This document shows, piece by piece, positions 36,237-45,266 of a stretch of DNA of 64,000 bases. Positions within the stretch are counted from its first letter, which is position 1; every line of letters begins with the position of its first letter. Origin of the DNA: Acidipropionibacterium thoenii DSM 20276 (lineage in GTDB: Bacteria; Actinomycetota; Actinomycetes; Propionibacteriales; Propionibacteriaceae); the NCBI RefSeq assembly GCF_000423445.1, contig NZ_KE384018.1:328964-392963 (forward strand). Reading direction: 5' to 3'. Both the position numbers and the translations under genes were made by a program. The notes beneath the pieces are model-generated. The model saw only the letters and a list, made by a program, of their open reading frames with translations. It had not been told where the DNA came from and searched no databases.

Positions 36237-37621
36237 GCCCGAACAACATCCGTGTTCCCCGGCCATCTGAGTCCGACCCGGTCGCCGCCGGTGTCGTGCC
36301 GCCCCCGGCCGACGACTCCCGGGACGGCGCGGACCCGAGGACGCTGCCCGGTGCCGAGGAGATCGAGCTGGTCCACATCGAGTCCCGCGAGGCGCGCACC
36401 CACCGACTGTCCACCTCGGTGCTCATCGGCCTGATGGCAGTGATCCTGCTGTGGCTGGTGACGATGACCAGCGGCAGGGCGAAGTTCTCCTTCGCCGACG
36501 CACTGGCCACCCACAAGCTGGGCACGATCACCGCTCCGGGAGTACCGGTGGTGCTGATCAGCGGGCTGGCGTGCGCGATCGCGGCGGTCGGCTTCTTCCT
36601 GGGACGCACCCGCAAGGCGGTCTCGGTGACCTCCGCGGTGGTGGCCGGAGCGGCCATCATCGTCGGTTTCCTCACCTGGGCCGCCGCCGGCGCGGACCTG
36701 CCCTTCCAGGTCGCCAGCCAGATGCAGGGCACCATCGCGCTGGCCACCCCACTGATCCTCGGCGCGCTGTGCGGGGTGATGTGCGAACGCTCCGGGGTCG
36801 TCAACGTCGCGATCGAGGGCCAGATGCTCACCGCCGCCTTCGGCTCGGCGCTGGTCGGCTCGCTGACCCACTCGATCACCGCAGCGATCCTCGCCGCGGT
36901 GATCGCCGGGGTCGCGATGGCCGCTCTGCTGGCCGTCTTCGCCATCAAGTACGTCGTCGACCAGGTCGTGATGGGGGTGGTCGTCAACCTCTTCGCCGCC
37001 GGTCTGACCGGCTTCCTCTACAACCAGTTGATGGGCCAGGACACCGAGAAGTACAACTCGGCCCCGATCATGAACCAGATCGCGATTCCGGGGGTCTCCA
37101 AGATCCCCTTCCTCGGTCCGGTGCTCTTCGACCAGACCATCCTGGTCTACGTGGCGGTGTGCTGCATCCCGCTGGTCTACCTGCTGCTGTGGCACACCCG
37201 CTGGGGGCTGCGGGTCCGCTCGGTCGGCGAGCACCCGGAGGCGGCCGACACGGTCGGCATCTCGGTGGTCGGGATTCGCTGGTCGGCGGTGCTGGCCGGC
37301 GGCGTGCTGGCGGGCCTGGGCGGTGCCTACTTCACGATCGGAACGGTCGGCTCCTTCTCCAAGGACATCACCGTCGGCAACGGCTTCATCGCCCTGGCGG
37401 CCCTCATCATGGGACGTTGGCGCCCCGGTCTGGCTGCAGTGATGGCGCTGTTCTTCGCCTTCCTCACCCAGCTGTCCACCGAGCTGGGACCATTGGGGAC
37501 GCCGATGCCCAGCCAGTTCCTGCTGCTGCTGCCCTATCTGGCCACCATCGTCGCGGTCGCCGGGTTGGTCGGTAAGGTTCGGGCACCGGCCGCCGACGGC
37601 ACCCCGTTCATCAAGGAGTGA
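36233..37621 (+). CDS. Nucleoside ABC transporter permease, subunit 2
   Basis: A 462-residue permease of the same family as subunit 1, with its own hydrophilic N-terminus (about 1-65) and about ten helices. The family segment reads SGVVNVAIEGQMLTAAF, and GFIALAALIMGRWRPG lies near the end. The ATG overlaps the previous stop (ATGA). The frame is open upstream inside subunit 1, but the permease-like sequence starts only here. Two different permeases and one double ATPase make a heterodimeric importer. Confidence 0.94.
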   Translation: MSPNNIRVPRPSESDPVAAGVVPPPADDSRDGADPRTLPGAEEIELVHIESREARTHRLSTSVLIGLMAVILLWLVTMTSGRAKFSFADALATHKLGTITAPGVPVVLISGLACAIAAVGFFLGRTRKAVSVTSAVVAGAAIIVGFLTWAAAGADLPFQVASQMQGTIALATPLILGALCGVMCERSGVVNVAIEGQMLTAAFGSALVGSLTHSITAAILAAVIAGVAMAALLAVFAIKYVVDQVVMGVVVNLFAAGLTGFLYNQLMGQDTEKYNSAPIMNQIAIPGVSKIPFLGPVLFDQTILVYVAVCCIPLVYLLLWHTRWGLRVRSVGEHPEAADTVGISVVGIRWSAVLAGGVLAGLGGAYFTIGTVGSFSKDITVGNGFIALAALIMGRWRPGLAAVMALFFAFLTQLSTELGPLGTPMPSQFLLLLPYLATIVAVAGLVGKVRAPAADGTPFIKE

Positions 37622-37660
37622 GGGCGCCTCGGAGACCCACACAGACGAAGGAGAGCGCGC

Positions 37661-38086
37661 GTGGCCGATCCACTGATTGACTGGGAGGCCCTGCACCGGG
37701 CCGCCGTCCAGGTCGCCGGACGGGCCTACGCGCCCTACTCGCACTTCCCGGTGGGGGCGGCCGGGCTGGCCGCCGACGGCCGGCTGGTGGTCGGCTGCAA
37801 TGTCGAGAACGCCGCCTACGGGGTGGACCTGTGCGCCGAGTGCGGACTGATCAGTTCGCTGGTGGCCGGTGGCGGCGGACCGCTGGTCGCGTTCTGCTGC
37901 GTCGATCGGGCCGGTGAGATCATCATGCCCTGCGGACGGTGCCGTCAGCTGCTGTGGGAGCACGGCGGGCCGCAGCTGCGGGTCGAGACCCCGCTGGGGG
38001 TCCAGCTGATGTCCGAGGTGCTGCCGCAGGCCTTCGACGCCGGCGCGCTGGCGCCTCGGGCCGCCGGTGAGGGGGCCTCGCGATGA
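37661..38086 (+). CDS. cdd: Cytidine deaminase
   Basis: A 141-residue tetrameric-type cytidine/deoxycytidine deaminase making uridine. The zinc site is formed by the Cys in DLCAECG (with the catalytic Glu) and the pair in PCGRCRQLL; the N-terminus has YAPYSHFPVGAA and NVENAAYG. GAAGGAGAG lies five bases before the GTG. Its place directly after the transporter indicates that imported nucleosides include cytidine. Confidence 0.96.
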   Translation: MADPLIDWEALHRAAVQVAGRAYAPYSHFPVGAAGLAADGRLVVGCNVENAAYGVDLCAECGLISSLVAGGGGPLVAFCCVDRAGEIIMPCGRCRQLLWEHGGPQLRVETPLGVQLMSEVLPQAFDAGALAPRAAGEGASR

Positions 38087-39015
38087 TCACCGCGGCAGCC
38101 GATGGCTCCTCCCTGGACAATCCCGGACCGGCCGGCTGGGCCTGGTACATCGACGACGACCGGTGGGGGGCGGGCGGCTGGCCACGGGGCACCAACAACA
38201 TGGGGGAGTTGATGGCGGTGCTGGATCTGCTGCGCTCCACCGCTGCTGCCGGGCACGCCGACGAGCCGCTCACCGTGATGTGCGACTCCCAGTACGCGAT
38301 CAACTGCTGCACGAAATGGATCCCCGGCTGGAAGAAGCGCGGGTGGAAGAAGCGCGACGGCAAGCCGGTCCTCAACCGCGACCTCCTCGAACAGCTCGAC
38401 GAGCAGCTGACCGGCCGCGATGTCACCTTCGAGTGGATCAAGGGCCATGCCGGCCACCGGATGAATGAGGCCGCCGACCAGCGCGCCAGAGCCGCTGCCA
38501 CCGCCTACCGGGACGGCACACCGGTGGACCCCGGACCAGGAATGGGCGGCGCTGGGCAGCCCGCCGAGCCCCACGAGGTGGTGTCCACCGAGCAAGACAC
38601 CGAGCCGGCTGCCGAGCCGGCCGCCGGTCAGGAGGGGCTGTTCGACCTGCCGGAGACGCCACTGACCGAGGACCAGCGACTGCTGGTCGAGCTCACCCGG
38701 CTGGAGAAGCTCACGCTGTCCGACCAGGTGCGCAGCGACACCGGCCGGATGTCGGCCCTGCTGGCTCCCGACTTCGTCGAGCACGGGGCCAGCGGCAGGT
38801 TGTGGACCCGGGGCCGGATCCTGGCCAGCCTGGCACCCCTGGAGGTCCGCCCGAAGTTCGAGGTGCTGGGCCTGATGCACCTGGGCCCCGACACCGTGCT
38901 GCTGCGCTGGCGGGAACGCTCGGGCACCAGGGTGGTGCTGCGCGCCTCGATCTGGGCTCGCGGCGGGGAGCACGGCTGGCAGCTGCGGTTCCACCAGGCG
39001 ACCCCGGTGAGGTGA
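38083..39015 (+). CDS. Ribonuclease HI fused to a SnoaL/DUF4440-like domain
   Basis: A 310-residue fusion. Residues 1-140 are RNase HI, which cuts RNA in RNA-DNA hybrids: the four carboxylates Asp7, Glu42, Asp68 and Asp132 and the loop His122 ([13 protein letters not shown]) are all present, plus the basic handle [14 protein letters not shown] Pro/Glu-rich linker (about 145-190) follows. The C-terminal part (about 195-310) looks like an NTF2-like DUF4440 domain ([26 protein letters not shown]). Its ATG overlaps the cdd stop, so it belongs to the salvage operon. What the second domain binds is unknown. Confidence 0.85.
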   Translation: MITAAADGSSLDNPGPAGWAWYIDDDRWGAGGWPRGTNNMGELMAVLDLLRSTAAAGHADEPLTVMCDSQYAINCCTKWIPGWKKRGWKKRDGKPVLNRDLLEQLDEQLTGRDVTFEWIKGHAGHRMNEAADQRARAAATAYRDGTPVDPGPGMGGAGQPAEPHEVVSTEQDTEPAAEPAAGQEGLFDLPETPLTEDQRLLVELTRLEKLTLSDQVRSDTGRMSALLAPDFVEHGASGRLWTRGRILASLAPLEVRPKFEVLGLMHLGPDTVLLRWRERSGTRVVLRASIWARGGEHGWQLRFHQATPVR

Positions 39016-39042
39016 GCCGAGCACGGCCACCGGCGGCACCGA

Positions 39043-39048
39043 TAAGCT
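39043..39048 (+). promoter_or_regulatory. -10 box of a leaderless promoter (metG)
   Basis: TAAGCT, seven bases before the ATG at 39056; no Shine-Dalgarno sequence. Confidence 0.5.
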
Positions 39049-39055
39049 GGCCACC

Positions 39056-40852
39056 ATGTGTGCCAACATTCTTGCCGCCGTCGCGTGGCCCTATGCCAAC
39101 GGGCCCCGCCACATCGGCCATGTGTCCGGATTCGGAGTTCCCTCAGACGTCTTCGCCCGGTTCATGCGAATGTCGGGCCACCGGGTGCTGATGGTCTCCG
39201 GCTCGGACTGCCACGGCACCGCGATCTCGGTGAAGGCCGACCAGGAGGGCCTCACCGCCCAGCAGTGCGCCGAGAAGTACCACCGGGTGATCGCCAACGA
39301 CCTGCAGGGCCTGGGGCTGTCCTATGACCTCTACACCCACACCATGACCGACAACCACGCCGAGGTGGTCCAGGAGATCTTCCGGACCCTCCACACCAAC
39401 GGCTACCTGGTCAAGCAGACCGAGCTGGCGGCCTTCGAGGCCGGCACCGGGCGCACCCTGCCCGACCGCTACATCGAGGGCACCTGCCCGATCTGCGGCT
39501 ATGACGACGCCCGCGGCGACCAGTGCGACAACTGTGGACGCCAGCTGGACGCCACCGACCTCATCAACCCCCGGTCCAAGACCACCGGCGCGGTCCCGGA
39601 GTTCCGTGAGACCGAACACTTCTTCCTTGACCTGCCGGCCCTGGCCGGGGCGCTCACGCAGTGGCTCGACACCCGGTCGGACTGGCGCCCCAATGTCCTG
39701 AAGTTCTCCCACAACCTGCTCGAGGAGCTGCGCCCGCGGGCCATCACCCGCGATCTGGACTGGGGTATCCGGGTCCCGGTGGAGGGCTGGCAGGACGATC
39801 CGATGAAGAGCATCTACGTGTGGTTCGATGCCGTCATCGGATATCTGTCGGCCTCCATCGAGTGGGCCCGCAGATCCGGCCGGCCGGATGCCTGGAAGGA
39901 CTTCTGGACCGGCGACCAGGAGAAGTCCTACTACTTCATGGGCAAGGACAACATCGTCTTCCACTCGGTCATCTGGCCCGCGATCCTGCTCGGTGTCGAC
40001 GGGGAGGGGGACAAGGGAGGCCAGCCCTCCGCGGCCCTGGGCCAGCTGGACCTGCCCACCGAGGTGGTCTCCAGCGAGTTCCTCACGATGAGCGGATCGA
40101 AGGTCTCGAACTCCCGTGGCGCCACCATCTTCGTCGGCGACTTCCTGCGCGACTTCGGCCCCGATGCGCTGCGCTACTTCATCGCGGTGGCCGGTCCGGA
40201 GAACCAGGACACCGACTTCACCTGGGAGGAGTTCGTCCGCCGGGTGAACTTCGAGCTGGCCAATGAGTGGGGCAACCTGGTCAACAGGTCCATCTCGATG
40301 GCTCACCGCAACTGCGGGCAGATCCCGGCCGCCGGCGAGCTCAGCACCGCCGACGAGGAGCTGCTGGAGGCCTCCCACCACGCATTCGAGACGGTCGGGG
40401 ATCTGTTGGAGCACACCAAGTTCAAGGCTGCCATCACCGAGGTGATGAGGATCGTCGGGATGGCCAATGCCTATCTCAGCGCCGAGGAGCCGTGGAAGCT
40501 CAAGGACGATCCCGTCCGCCGCGACACCGTGCTGCACGTCGCCCTCCAGGTGGTCAGCGACTGCAACACGATGCTGACCCCGTTCCTGCCGCATGCCGGC
40601 CAGAAGGTCTACCAGGCCCTCGGTGGCGAAGGGGTGTGGGCGGCGATGCCGCAGCTGGTGGAGGTCGAGGAGAACGGTCGCAGCTACCCGGTGCTGCAGG
40701 GCGACTACGCCTCCGAGCTGGCGCACTGGGGATCAGAGCCCGTCGAGGTGGGCCGACCGCTGGCGAAGCCCTCGCCGATCTTCCGCAAGCTGGATGCCAA
40801 GCTGGCCGAGACCGGACCGCAATGGGCGCCGATCACTGCGACCGAGAGCTGA
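39056..40852 (+). CDS. metG: Methionyl-tRNA synthetase
   Basis: A 598-residue class I synthetase. HIGH is at 19-22 in [11 protein letters not shown]. The zinc-finger insert has [17 protein letters not shown]. The KMSKS-equivalent is KVSNS (349-353), a relaxed form like the KFSSS seen in Streptomyces MetG, followed by [19 protein letters not shown]. The C-terminal anticodon-binding helices end the protein; the dimerising tRNA-binding domain of E. coli MetG is absent. It is convergent with the next gene. Confidence 0.97.
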   Translation: MCANILAAVAWPYANGPRHIGHVSGFGVPSDVFARFMRMSGHRVLMVSGSDCHGTAISVKADQEGLTAQQCAEKYHRVIANDLQGLGLSYDLYTHTMTDNHAEVVQEIFRTLHTNGYLVKQTELAAFEAGTGRTLPDRYIEGTCPICGYDDARGDQCDNCGRQLDATDLINPRSKTTGAVPEFRETEHFFLDLPALAGALTQWLDTRSDWRPNVLKFSHNLLEELRPRAITRDLDWGIRVPVEGWQDDPMKSIYVWFDAVIGYLSASIEWARRSGRPDAWKDFWTGDQEKSYYFMGKDNIVFHSVIWPAILLGVDGEGDKGGQPSAALGQLDLPTEVVSSEFLTMSGSKVSNSRGATIFVGDFLRDFGPDALRYFIAVAGPENQDTDFTWEEFVRRVNFELANEWGNLVNRSISMAHRNCGQIPAAGELSTADEELLEASHHAFETVGDLLEHTKFKAAITEVMRIVGMANAYLSAEEPWKLKDDPVRRDTVLHVALQVVSDCNTMLTPFLPHAGQKVYQALGGEGVWAAMPQLVEVEENGRSYPVLQGDYASELAHWGSEPVEVGRPLAKPSPIFRKLDAKLAETGPQWAPITATES

Positions 40853-40864
40853 CACCAGCACCGA

Positions 40865-41461
40865 TCAGCGCCGGACGCCGGCCTGCAGTGTCATCAGGGC
40901 GCGACGCGCCTGGCCCATCGTCATCGGCTGGAAGCCCTCGGCGATGGCCAGGTTGCGCAGCCGGGTCTCGGCCTCCCGCAGCGCCAGGCCGCGCTTGACC
41001 AGCACCGCCGGTCTCTTGCGGTGCTGCCGCAGATCGCGGTCCAGACGCCGGATGAAGTTGACATTCCTGGAACGGTCCAGCCAGATCGGCAGCACTGTGA
41101 TCCCGGCCTCGCGGCAGGGCCGCAGCATGTCGGTGGCGAAGATCCCCTCGGCCAGGATGGCCGGTGCACCGCCGGTCTCCACCACCCGGGTGCCCTCGGC
41201 CCGGTTGAGGGAGATGGTGTAGGCCGGGGTGACGGCCCGACCGCAGCTCACCAGCCGGTCCAGCGCCCCGACGGCCGCAGCCATGTCCCAGGAGGAGACG
41301 TCGTCCCAGTCGACGATCCCCCGTACCTGCGGCAGGTCCGGGTCGGTGCCGTCGCGGTAGAAGTCGTCGAGCCGCAGCTGGGAAATCCCGGCCAGCCGCG
41401 CCAGCCGGGACTTCCCCGAACCGGAGGGGCCGGCCAGCAGGACGACGGTGCACGATGTCAC
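40865..41461 (-). CDS. Uridine kinase-like P-loop protein
   Basis: A 198-residue P-loop kinase-fold protein resembling uridine kinase (Udk). Walker A is GPSGSGKS near the N-terminus, followed by LRLDDFYRDG, the Udk-like substrate region, and AEGIFATDM. Uridine phosphorylation is plausible beside a nucleoside operon, but the sequence is only Udk-like. A TAGACT box ends eight bases before the GTG at 41461, supporting a leaderless start. Confidence 0.75.
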   Translation of the reverse strand: MTSCTVVLLAGPSGSGKSRLARLAGISQLRLDDFYRDGTDPDLPQVRGIVDWDDVSSWDMAAAVGALDRLVSCGRAVTPAYTISLNRAEGTRVVETGGAPAILAEGIFATDMLRPCREAGITVLPIWLDRSRNVNFIRRLDRDLRQHRKRPAVLVKRGLALREAETRLRNLAIAEGFQPMTMGQARRALMTLQAGVRR

Positions 41462-41469
41462 GGCGGGCC

Positions 41470-41475
41470 AGTCTA
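41470..41475 (-). promoter_or_regulatory. -10 box of a leaderless promoter (uridine kinase-like gene)
   Basis: TAGACT on the minus strand, eight bases before the GTG at 41461. Confidence 0.45.
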
Positions 41476-41504
41476 GCCCTCCGCCGCCACCGGATCGGGG
41501 CCCC

Positions 41505-43397
41505 TCACCAGCCTCCGCCCCCGCCGCCGCCGAAGCCGCCGCCCCCGGAGAAGCCGGATCCCGAGGCGGAGGCCGAGGAGGCCGAGGCAGCCTGCATCGA
41601 GGAGGACATCGCCGAGGTCATGTCATTGAGGGAGGAGGCGAAACCGCCGGCGAAGGCCATGTTGAAGGCCATCTGGTTCCCGCCGTACCAGCCGTAATCG
41701 GCGTGGTAGACGCCGCGGGCCTCCAGATCCTGGAAGATCTTCACCCAGCGGTCGGCCACTCCGAAGACCGTCGCCCACGGCAGGTACCTGGAGAACACAT
41801 CGATACCCTCCTCGAACTTGATCTGGTCGGCCTCGGCGGTGGTGAGGTAGAGCCGGAAACCCTTGACCTGGTCGAGCACCGCGGTGCCCTTGGCGGTGCG
41901 CCCCGGAGACCTCATCAAGCCGGCGACGGCCATCACGACCCCGATCAGCAGCACCGGCACACCCAGCAGCCCCCAGCCCACGAAGGCGCCGGCGACGGCG
42001 ATCAGGAGTCCGATCAGGGCCACTCCCAGGCCGGCCCCCAGAGACCTCAGCCGCAGGGTCAGGGGATCGGTGTGGTACCAGCCGTAGGCCTTCACGGCGG
42101 TGTTGAGATTGCCGGTGGTGACACTGAGGGTGTTGTTGTCGTGCTGGCCGCGCAACTCGGCGGTGGTGACCTCCGAGGAACGGCCGAAGAACATGTCCAG
42201 GTACTGGCGCTCCCAGTCGCGCAGCTTGTCCCCGCTGTGAGGGGTGCGGGTGAAGCTCCAGTTCTCGGTGCGCCCCTTGCGGTCGGCGTTCATCGGGGTG
42301 ATGGTCAGATGTCCGCGCACCGCCAGATCCAGCAACCCGGCGGTGGCGTCCTCGGTGTCGGCGGAGCCGTCCAGCAGGGTTCCGGCCTCGGCAGGGGAGA
42401 CGTCGCGAGGGGGCTGGAAGGCCACCGCCACCTCGGGATCGCGGCGGCGCGTCTGGACCGGGCCCTCACCACCGGGCGGGATGATCCCGGCCGCGACACC
42501 GGCGAACTCCTCATCGCGGCTCCTGCGGCGGGCCCTGAGGGCTGCCCAGCCGGCCAGCAGCGCTGCGAGGACGGCGCCGATACCGGTCGCCGGGTTCAGC
42601 CCGAAGGTGTTACCGACGTGGTAGCGCTTGTCCAGGCGGGCGACCGCCTGGTCGGAGAAGGTACCGGCCGGGAACCCCGCCACCACCTGGAGGGCCTTGC
42701 GCCTGGGAATGTCGGAGGCGGTGAACTCGGCGGTGCTGCCCGAGGAGACGGCCTGGCATCCACCGCTGACCGAGCAGGCGGTCCGGGAGACTGCTGCCGG
42801 TCCGGTGATCCTGACCTTGGCCGATGCGATCGGCACGTCGAAACTGTCGAAGACCCGCCAGTTGAACTCGTCGAGCCCGCTGGCGGAGTTGCGGGGGGCG
42901 ATCAGGCCGTGCACCGTGAAGGAGACCCGGTAACGCTGGACGCCGCTGTAGGTGAGCCCCTGGGTGCCGATCCGCAGTTGCACGGCGGCATCCTTGTCGG
43001 TGATCCTGAGGGCGGAGTTGGCCCCCGACGGGCTGGAGGCCGAGAACCCCGAGTAGTCGATCATCCGCCAGTGATCGGGATCATCGGTGAGCTGCTGACG
43101 CTTGACGAAGGTGAGGTAGGGGCCGCGGCCGCGGTCATTGGAGAAGTCGAAGGCCATGTCGACGGTGACCCGGGCATTCCCGTCGCGGTCCACATTGGCG
43201 GTGAGGTCGTACTGGGGGATCGACCAGCTGGACGGGGTGTCGTCATCGGCGTGGGCCACAGTGGTGCCCTGCATGCCGACGGTGGACAGCAGGATCACCA
43301 TCAGACATGACAGGGCAGCGATCACCGGACGCCGGTTCCGGCGTCGCCGCTGACCGGCCGGTTGGCAGGGGGACTGTCGATCGGCTGTTCGCACCAT
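41505..43397 (-). CDS. DUF2207 membrane protein with glycine-rich tail
   Basis: A 630-residue predicted membrane protein. An Arg-rich N-terminus and signal helix (about 24-50) precede an extracellular DUF2207 region. Helices lie at about 270-290 and, as a pair, at about 445-490. A cytoplasmic domain (about 500-590) contains FEEGIDVFSRYLPWATVFGVADRW, a typical DUF2207 end. The C-terminus is Ser/Ala-rich and then almost pure glycine (SGGGGFGGGGGGGW), also usual for the family. Function unknown. A TACTCT box ends six bases before the ATG. Confidence 0.88.
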   Translation of the reverse strand: MVRTADRQSPCQPAGQRRRRNRRPVIAALSCLMVILLSTVGMQGTTVAHADDDTPSSWSIPQYDLTANVDRDGNARVTVDMAFDFSNDRGRGPYLTFVKRQQLTDDPDHWRMIDYSGFSASSPSGANSALRITDKDAAVQLRIGTQGLTYSGVQRYRVSFTVHGLIAPRNSASGLDEFNWRVFDSFDVPIASAKVRITGPAAVSRTACSVSGGCQAVSSGSTAEFTASDIPRRKALQVVAGFPAGTFSDQAVARLDKRYHVGNTFGLNPATGIGAVLAALLAGWAALRARRRSRDEEFAGVAAGIIPPGGEGPVQTRRRDPEVAVAFQPPRDVSPAEAGTLLDGSADTEDATAGLLDLAVRGHLTITPMNADRKGRTENWSFTRTPHSGDKLRDWERQYLDMFFGRSSEVTTAELRGQHDNNTLSVTTGNLNTAVKAYGWYHTDPLTLRLRSLGAGLGVALIGLLIAVAGAFVGWGLLGVPVLLIGVVMAVAGLMRSPGRTAKGTAVLDQVKGFRLYLTTAEADQIKFEEGIDVFSRYLPWATVFGVADRWVKIFQDLEARGVYHADYGWYGGNQMAFNMAFAGGFASSLNDMTSAMSSSMQAASASSASASGSGFSGGGGFGGGGGGGW

Positions 43398-43403
43398 GCA
43401 GCC

Positions 43404-43409
43404 AGAGTA
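43404..43409 (-). promoter_or_regulatory. -10 box of a leaderless promoter (DUF2207 gene)
   Basis: TACTCT on the minus strand, six bases before the ATG at 43397. The promoter region is shared with the divergent acyl-CoA synthetase gene. Confidence 0.45.
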
Positions 43410-43475
43410 CCGAACGATGGTAGGAGGAGGCCGCGGCGAGGCCGTTCAGATGGCGTCGTCACTTCGGACCTCACT

Positions 43476-43493
43476 GGTTACCCAGGCGTAACC
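43476..43493 (+). promoter_or_regulatory. Perfect palindrome (probable operator) at the acyl-CoA synthetase promoter
   Basis: GGTTAC-N6-GTAACC, a perfect 6+6 inverted repeat whose right arm forms part of the TAACCT -10 box. A repressor bound here would block transcription. The form suits a TetR-family dimer, the usual regulators of fatty-acid genes, but no regulator gene lies nearby. Confidence 0.5.
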
Positions 43494-43494
43494 T
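43489..43494 (+). promoter_or_regulatory. -10 box for the acyl-CoA synthetase transcript
   Basis: TAACCT, five bases before a GTG (43500) that opens a 19-codon frame, and 65 bases before the synthetase ATG. Confidence 0.4.
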
Positions 43495-43499
43495 GTGCC

Positions 43500-43559
43500 G
43501 TGAACGGCGGGTCGCCGAAGCGTGACCGGCTTCCTGGACACCTTCGAGAGGGACTGTGA
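43500..43559 (+). CDS. Possible leaderless upstream ORF coupled to the acyl-CoA synthetase
   Basis: A 19-codon frame beginning at GTG 43500, just after a -10 box. Its stop TGA overlaps the ATG of the synthetase gene (TGATG). The peptide is basic (GGSPKRDRLPGHLREGL) and without known motifs. If translated, ribosomes would reach the synthetase start by termination-reinitiation. The synthetase also has its own GAGAGG, so the frame may be fortuitous. Confidence 0.35.
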   Translation: MNGGSPKRDRLPGHLREGL

Positions 43560-45244
43560 TGGCATTCAACTCGGCACCCCTGCGCGATTACATGGAACAC
43601 GGGTTCACCTATCAGGCCGGCTTCGCGCGCAATGTGCGCCGGTTCGGCCAGTCAACGGCGATGATCGACCCGGTCTCCCATCGACGATGGACCTATCGCC
43701 AGCTCGCCGACGAGGTGGAACGGTTCGCCGTGGTGCTCACCGAGCGCGGCGTCGGCCGGGGGGACCGGTTCGTCTACGCGCTGTTCAACACCCCGCAGTT
43801 CGTGATCTGCTACCTGGCCGCGCACCGGCTGGGGGCCATCGGCACCGTCATCAACTTCCGGCTGGCCCCCGGCGAGATCGCCTACGCCCTGCGCGACGCC
43901 CAGGCCAAGGTCTTCGTCTTCGATGCCGAGATCGCCAAGAACTCCCTGGACGCCGTCGGGATCGTCCGCAAGGAGACCCCGGGAGCGGTCCCTCACCTGT
44001 TCCAGGTCGCCCCCGCCGAGACCGATCCGGAGCTGCCCGACGGGGTGGCGGACTTCGACGCCGTGGTGGCCGCGGCCACCGGCACCGCACCGGCCCTGCC
44101 GGCCGACTTCAGCAGCTTCGAGGAGGTCATGAGGCTCTACACCTCGGGCACCACAGGAATGCCCAAGGGAGTGCCGATCCCCTCGATCGTCGACGTGATG
44201 AGCGCTCACGACGTCATCATGCACTTCCCGCTGGCCTCCGGGGACCGCACCCTCAACATGACTCCCTGGTTCCATCGCGGCGGCATCCACTCCGGCGGCC
44301 CCTGCCCGGTGTTCTACGTCGGTGGCTCGGTGGTCCCGTTGCGCGACTTCGATGTGGAGCGGGTGCTGGACTGGATCACCCAGTACAACATCAACTTCCT
44401 GATCGGGGCCCCGACCACCCTGGAGGGGCTGGCCCTGGCCCAGCAGAAGGAGCACCGCGACCTGTCGGGGCTGAAGGGGATCGTCACGATGGGCGCCCCA
44501 CTGGACGCCTACGCCGCCGAGCGCTACATGTCCCTGCTCACCCCCAATATCTTCAACGGCTACGGCACCACCGAGACCTTCTGGAACACCTTCCTGCGCC
44601 CCAGCGATCTGCCCCGGATGGCCGGCTCGGCGGGCCGGCCCTGCACCGACGACGACGTCATCGTGGTCAAGGTGCTGCCGGAGCGGATGGCCGAGGCCGA
44701 TGAGCTGGCCGCCAAGGACAATGTCGAGGTCGGCGAGGTCGCGATGCGCAGCCCGAAGTGCTCCTGGGCCTACTCGGGTGAGCACGGCGCCGAGGACCCC
44801 AAGTTCCATCACGGCTGGTTCTACCCCGGTGATCTGGCCACCTGGGACGAGGAGGGCTTCGTGTCGATCGTCGGGCGCAAGGACGAGATGATCATCAGCG
44901 GCGGGGAGAACGTCTTCCCGGTTCAGGTGGAGGCGGTCCTGGAGAACCATCCAGGGGTCCGCCAGGCGATGGTGGTGGGCGCTCCCGATGTGAAGTGGGG
45001 CCAGCTGGTGGTCGCCTATGTGGTGGCTGCCGATCCTGACCTGACCGCCGACGACCTGGAGGCGCACTGCCTGGCCAGCGAGGACCTGGCCCGATACAAG
45101 CGGCCGCGGGCCTACCGCTTCGTCGACTCCCTGCCGATGACCGCCACCGGCAAGAAGAAGCACGTCGGGGCCGCCCAGAGCGCCGCCGAGGACCTCGCCC
45201 GGGGCCGGTTCATCAGGCCGGGCAGGAACAAGGCCGCCCGCTAG
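43559..45244 (+). CDS. Acyl-CoA synthetase / AMP-dependent ligase
   Basis: A 561-residue adenylate-forming enzyme that activates a carboxylic acid, probably a fatty acid, to its CoA thioester. The phosphate-binding loop is LYTSGTTGMPKGVP. Later come YGTTETFW, the hinge-region GWFYPGDLATWDEEGF and GRKDEMIISGGENVFP, and the catalytic Lys in MTATGKKKHVG. The ATG at 43559 is preceded by GAGAGG; a GTG one codon earlier is possible. A palindromic operator and -10 box lie upstream. Chain-length specificity cannot be read from the sequence. Confidence 0.92.
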   Translation: MAFNSAPLRDYMEHGFTYQAGFARNVRRFGQSTAMIDPVSHRRWTYRQLADEVERFAVVLTERGVGRGDRFVYALFNTPQFVICYLAAHRLGAIGTVINFRLAPGEIAYALRDAQAKVFVFDAEIAKNSLDAVGIVRKETPGAVPHLFQVAPAETDPELPDGVADFDAVVAAATGTAPALPADFSSFEEVMRLYTSGTTGMPKGVPIPSIVDVMSAHDVIMHFPLASGDRTLNMTPWFHRGGIHSGGPCPVFYVGGSVVPLRDFDVERVLDWITQYNINFLIGAPTTLEGLALAQQKEHRDLSGLKGIVTMGAPLDAYAAERYMSLLTPNIFNGYGTTETFWNTFLRPSDLPRMAGSAGRPCTDDDVIVVKVLPERMAEADELAAKDNVEVGEVAMRSPKCSWAYSGEHGAEDPKFHHGWFYPGDLATWDEEGFVSIVGRKDEMIISGGENVFPVQVEAVLENHPGVRQAMVVGAPDVKWGQLVVAYVVAADPDLTADDLEAHCLASEDLARYKRPRAYRFVDSLPMTATGKKKHVGAAQSAAEDLARGRFIRPGRNKAAR

Positions 45245-45266
45245 CAGATCGGCCGGGGGCGCCGGA

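Noticed and set aside
40100-40114. Defective KMSKS motif in MetG (KVSNS)
   Set aside because: Streptomyces-type MetG proteins also have relaxed forms of this motif, and all other motifs are intact.
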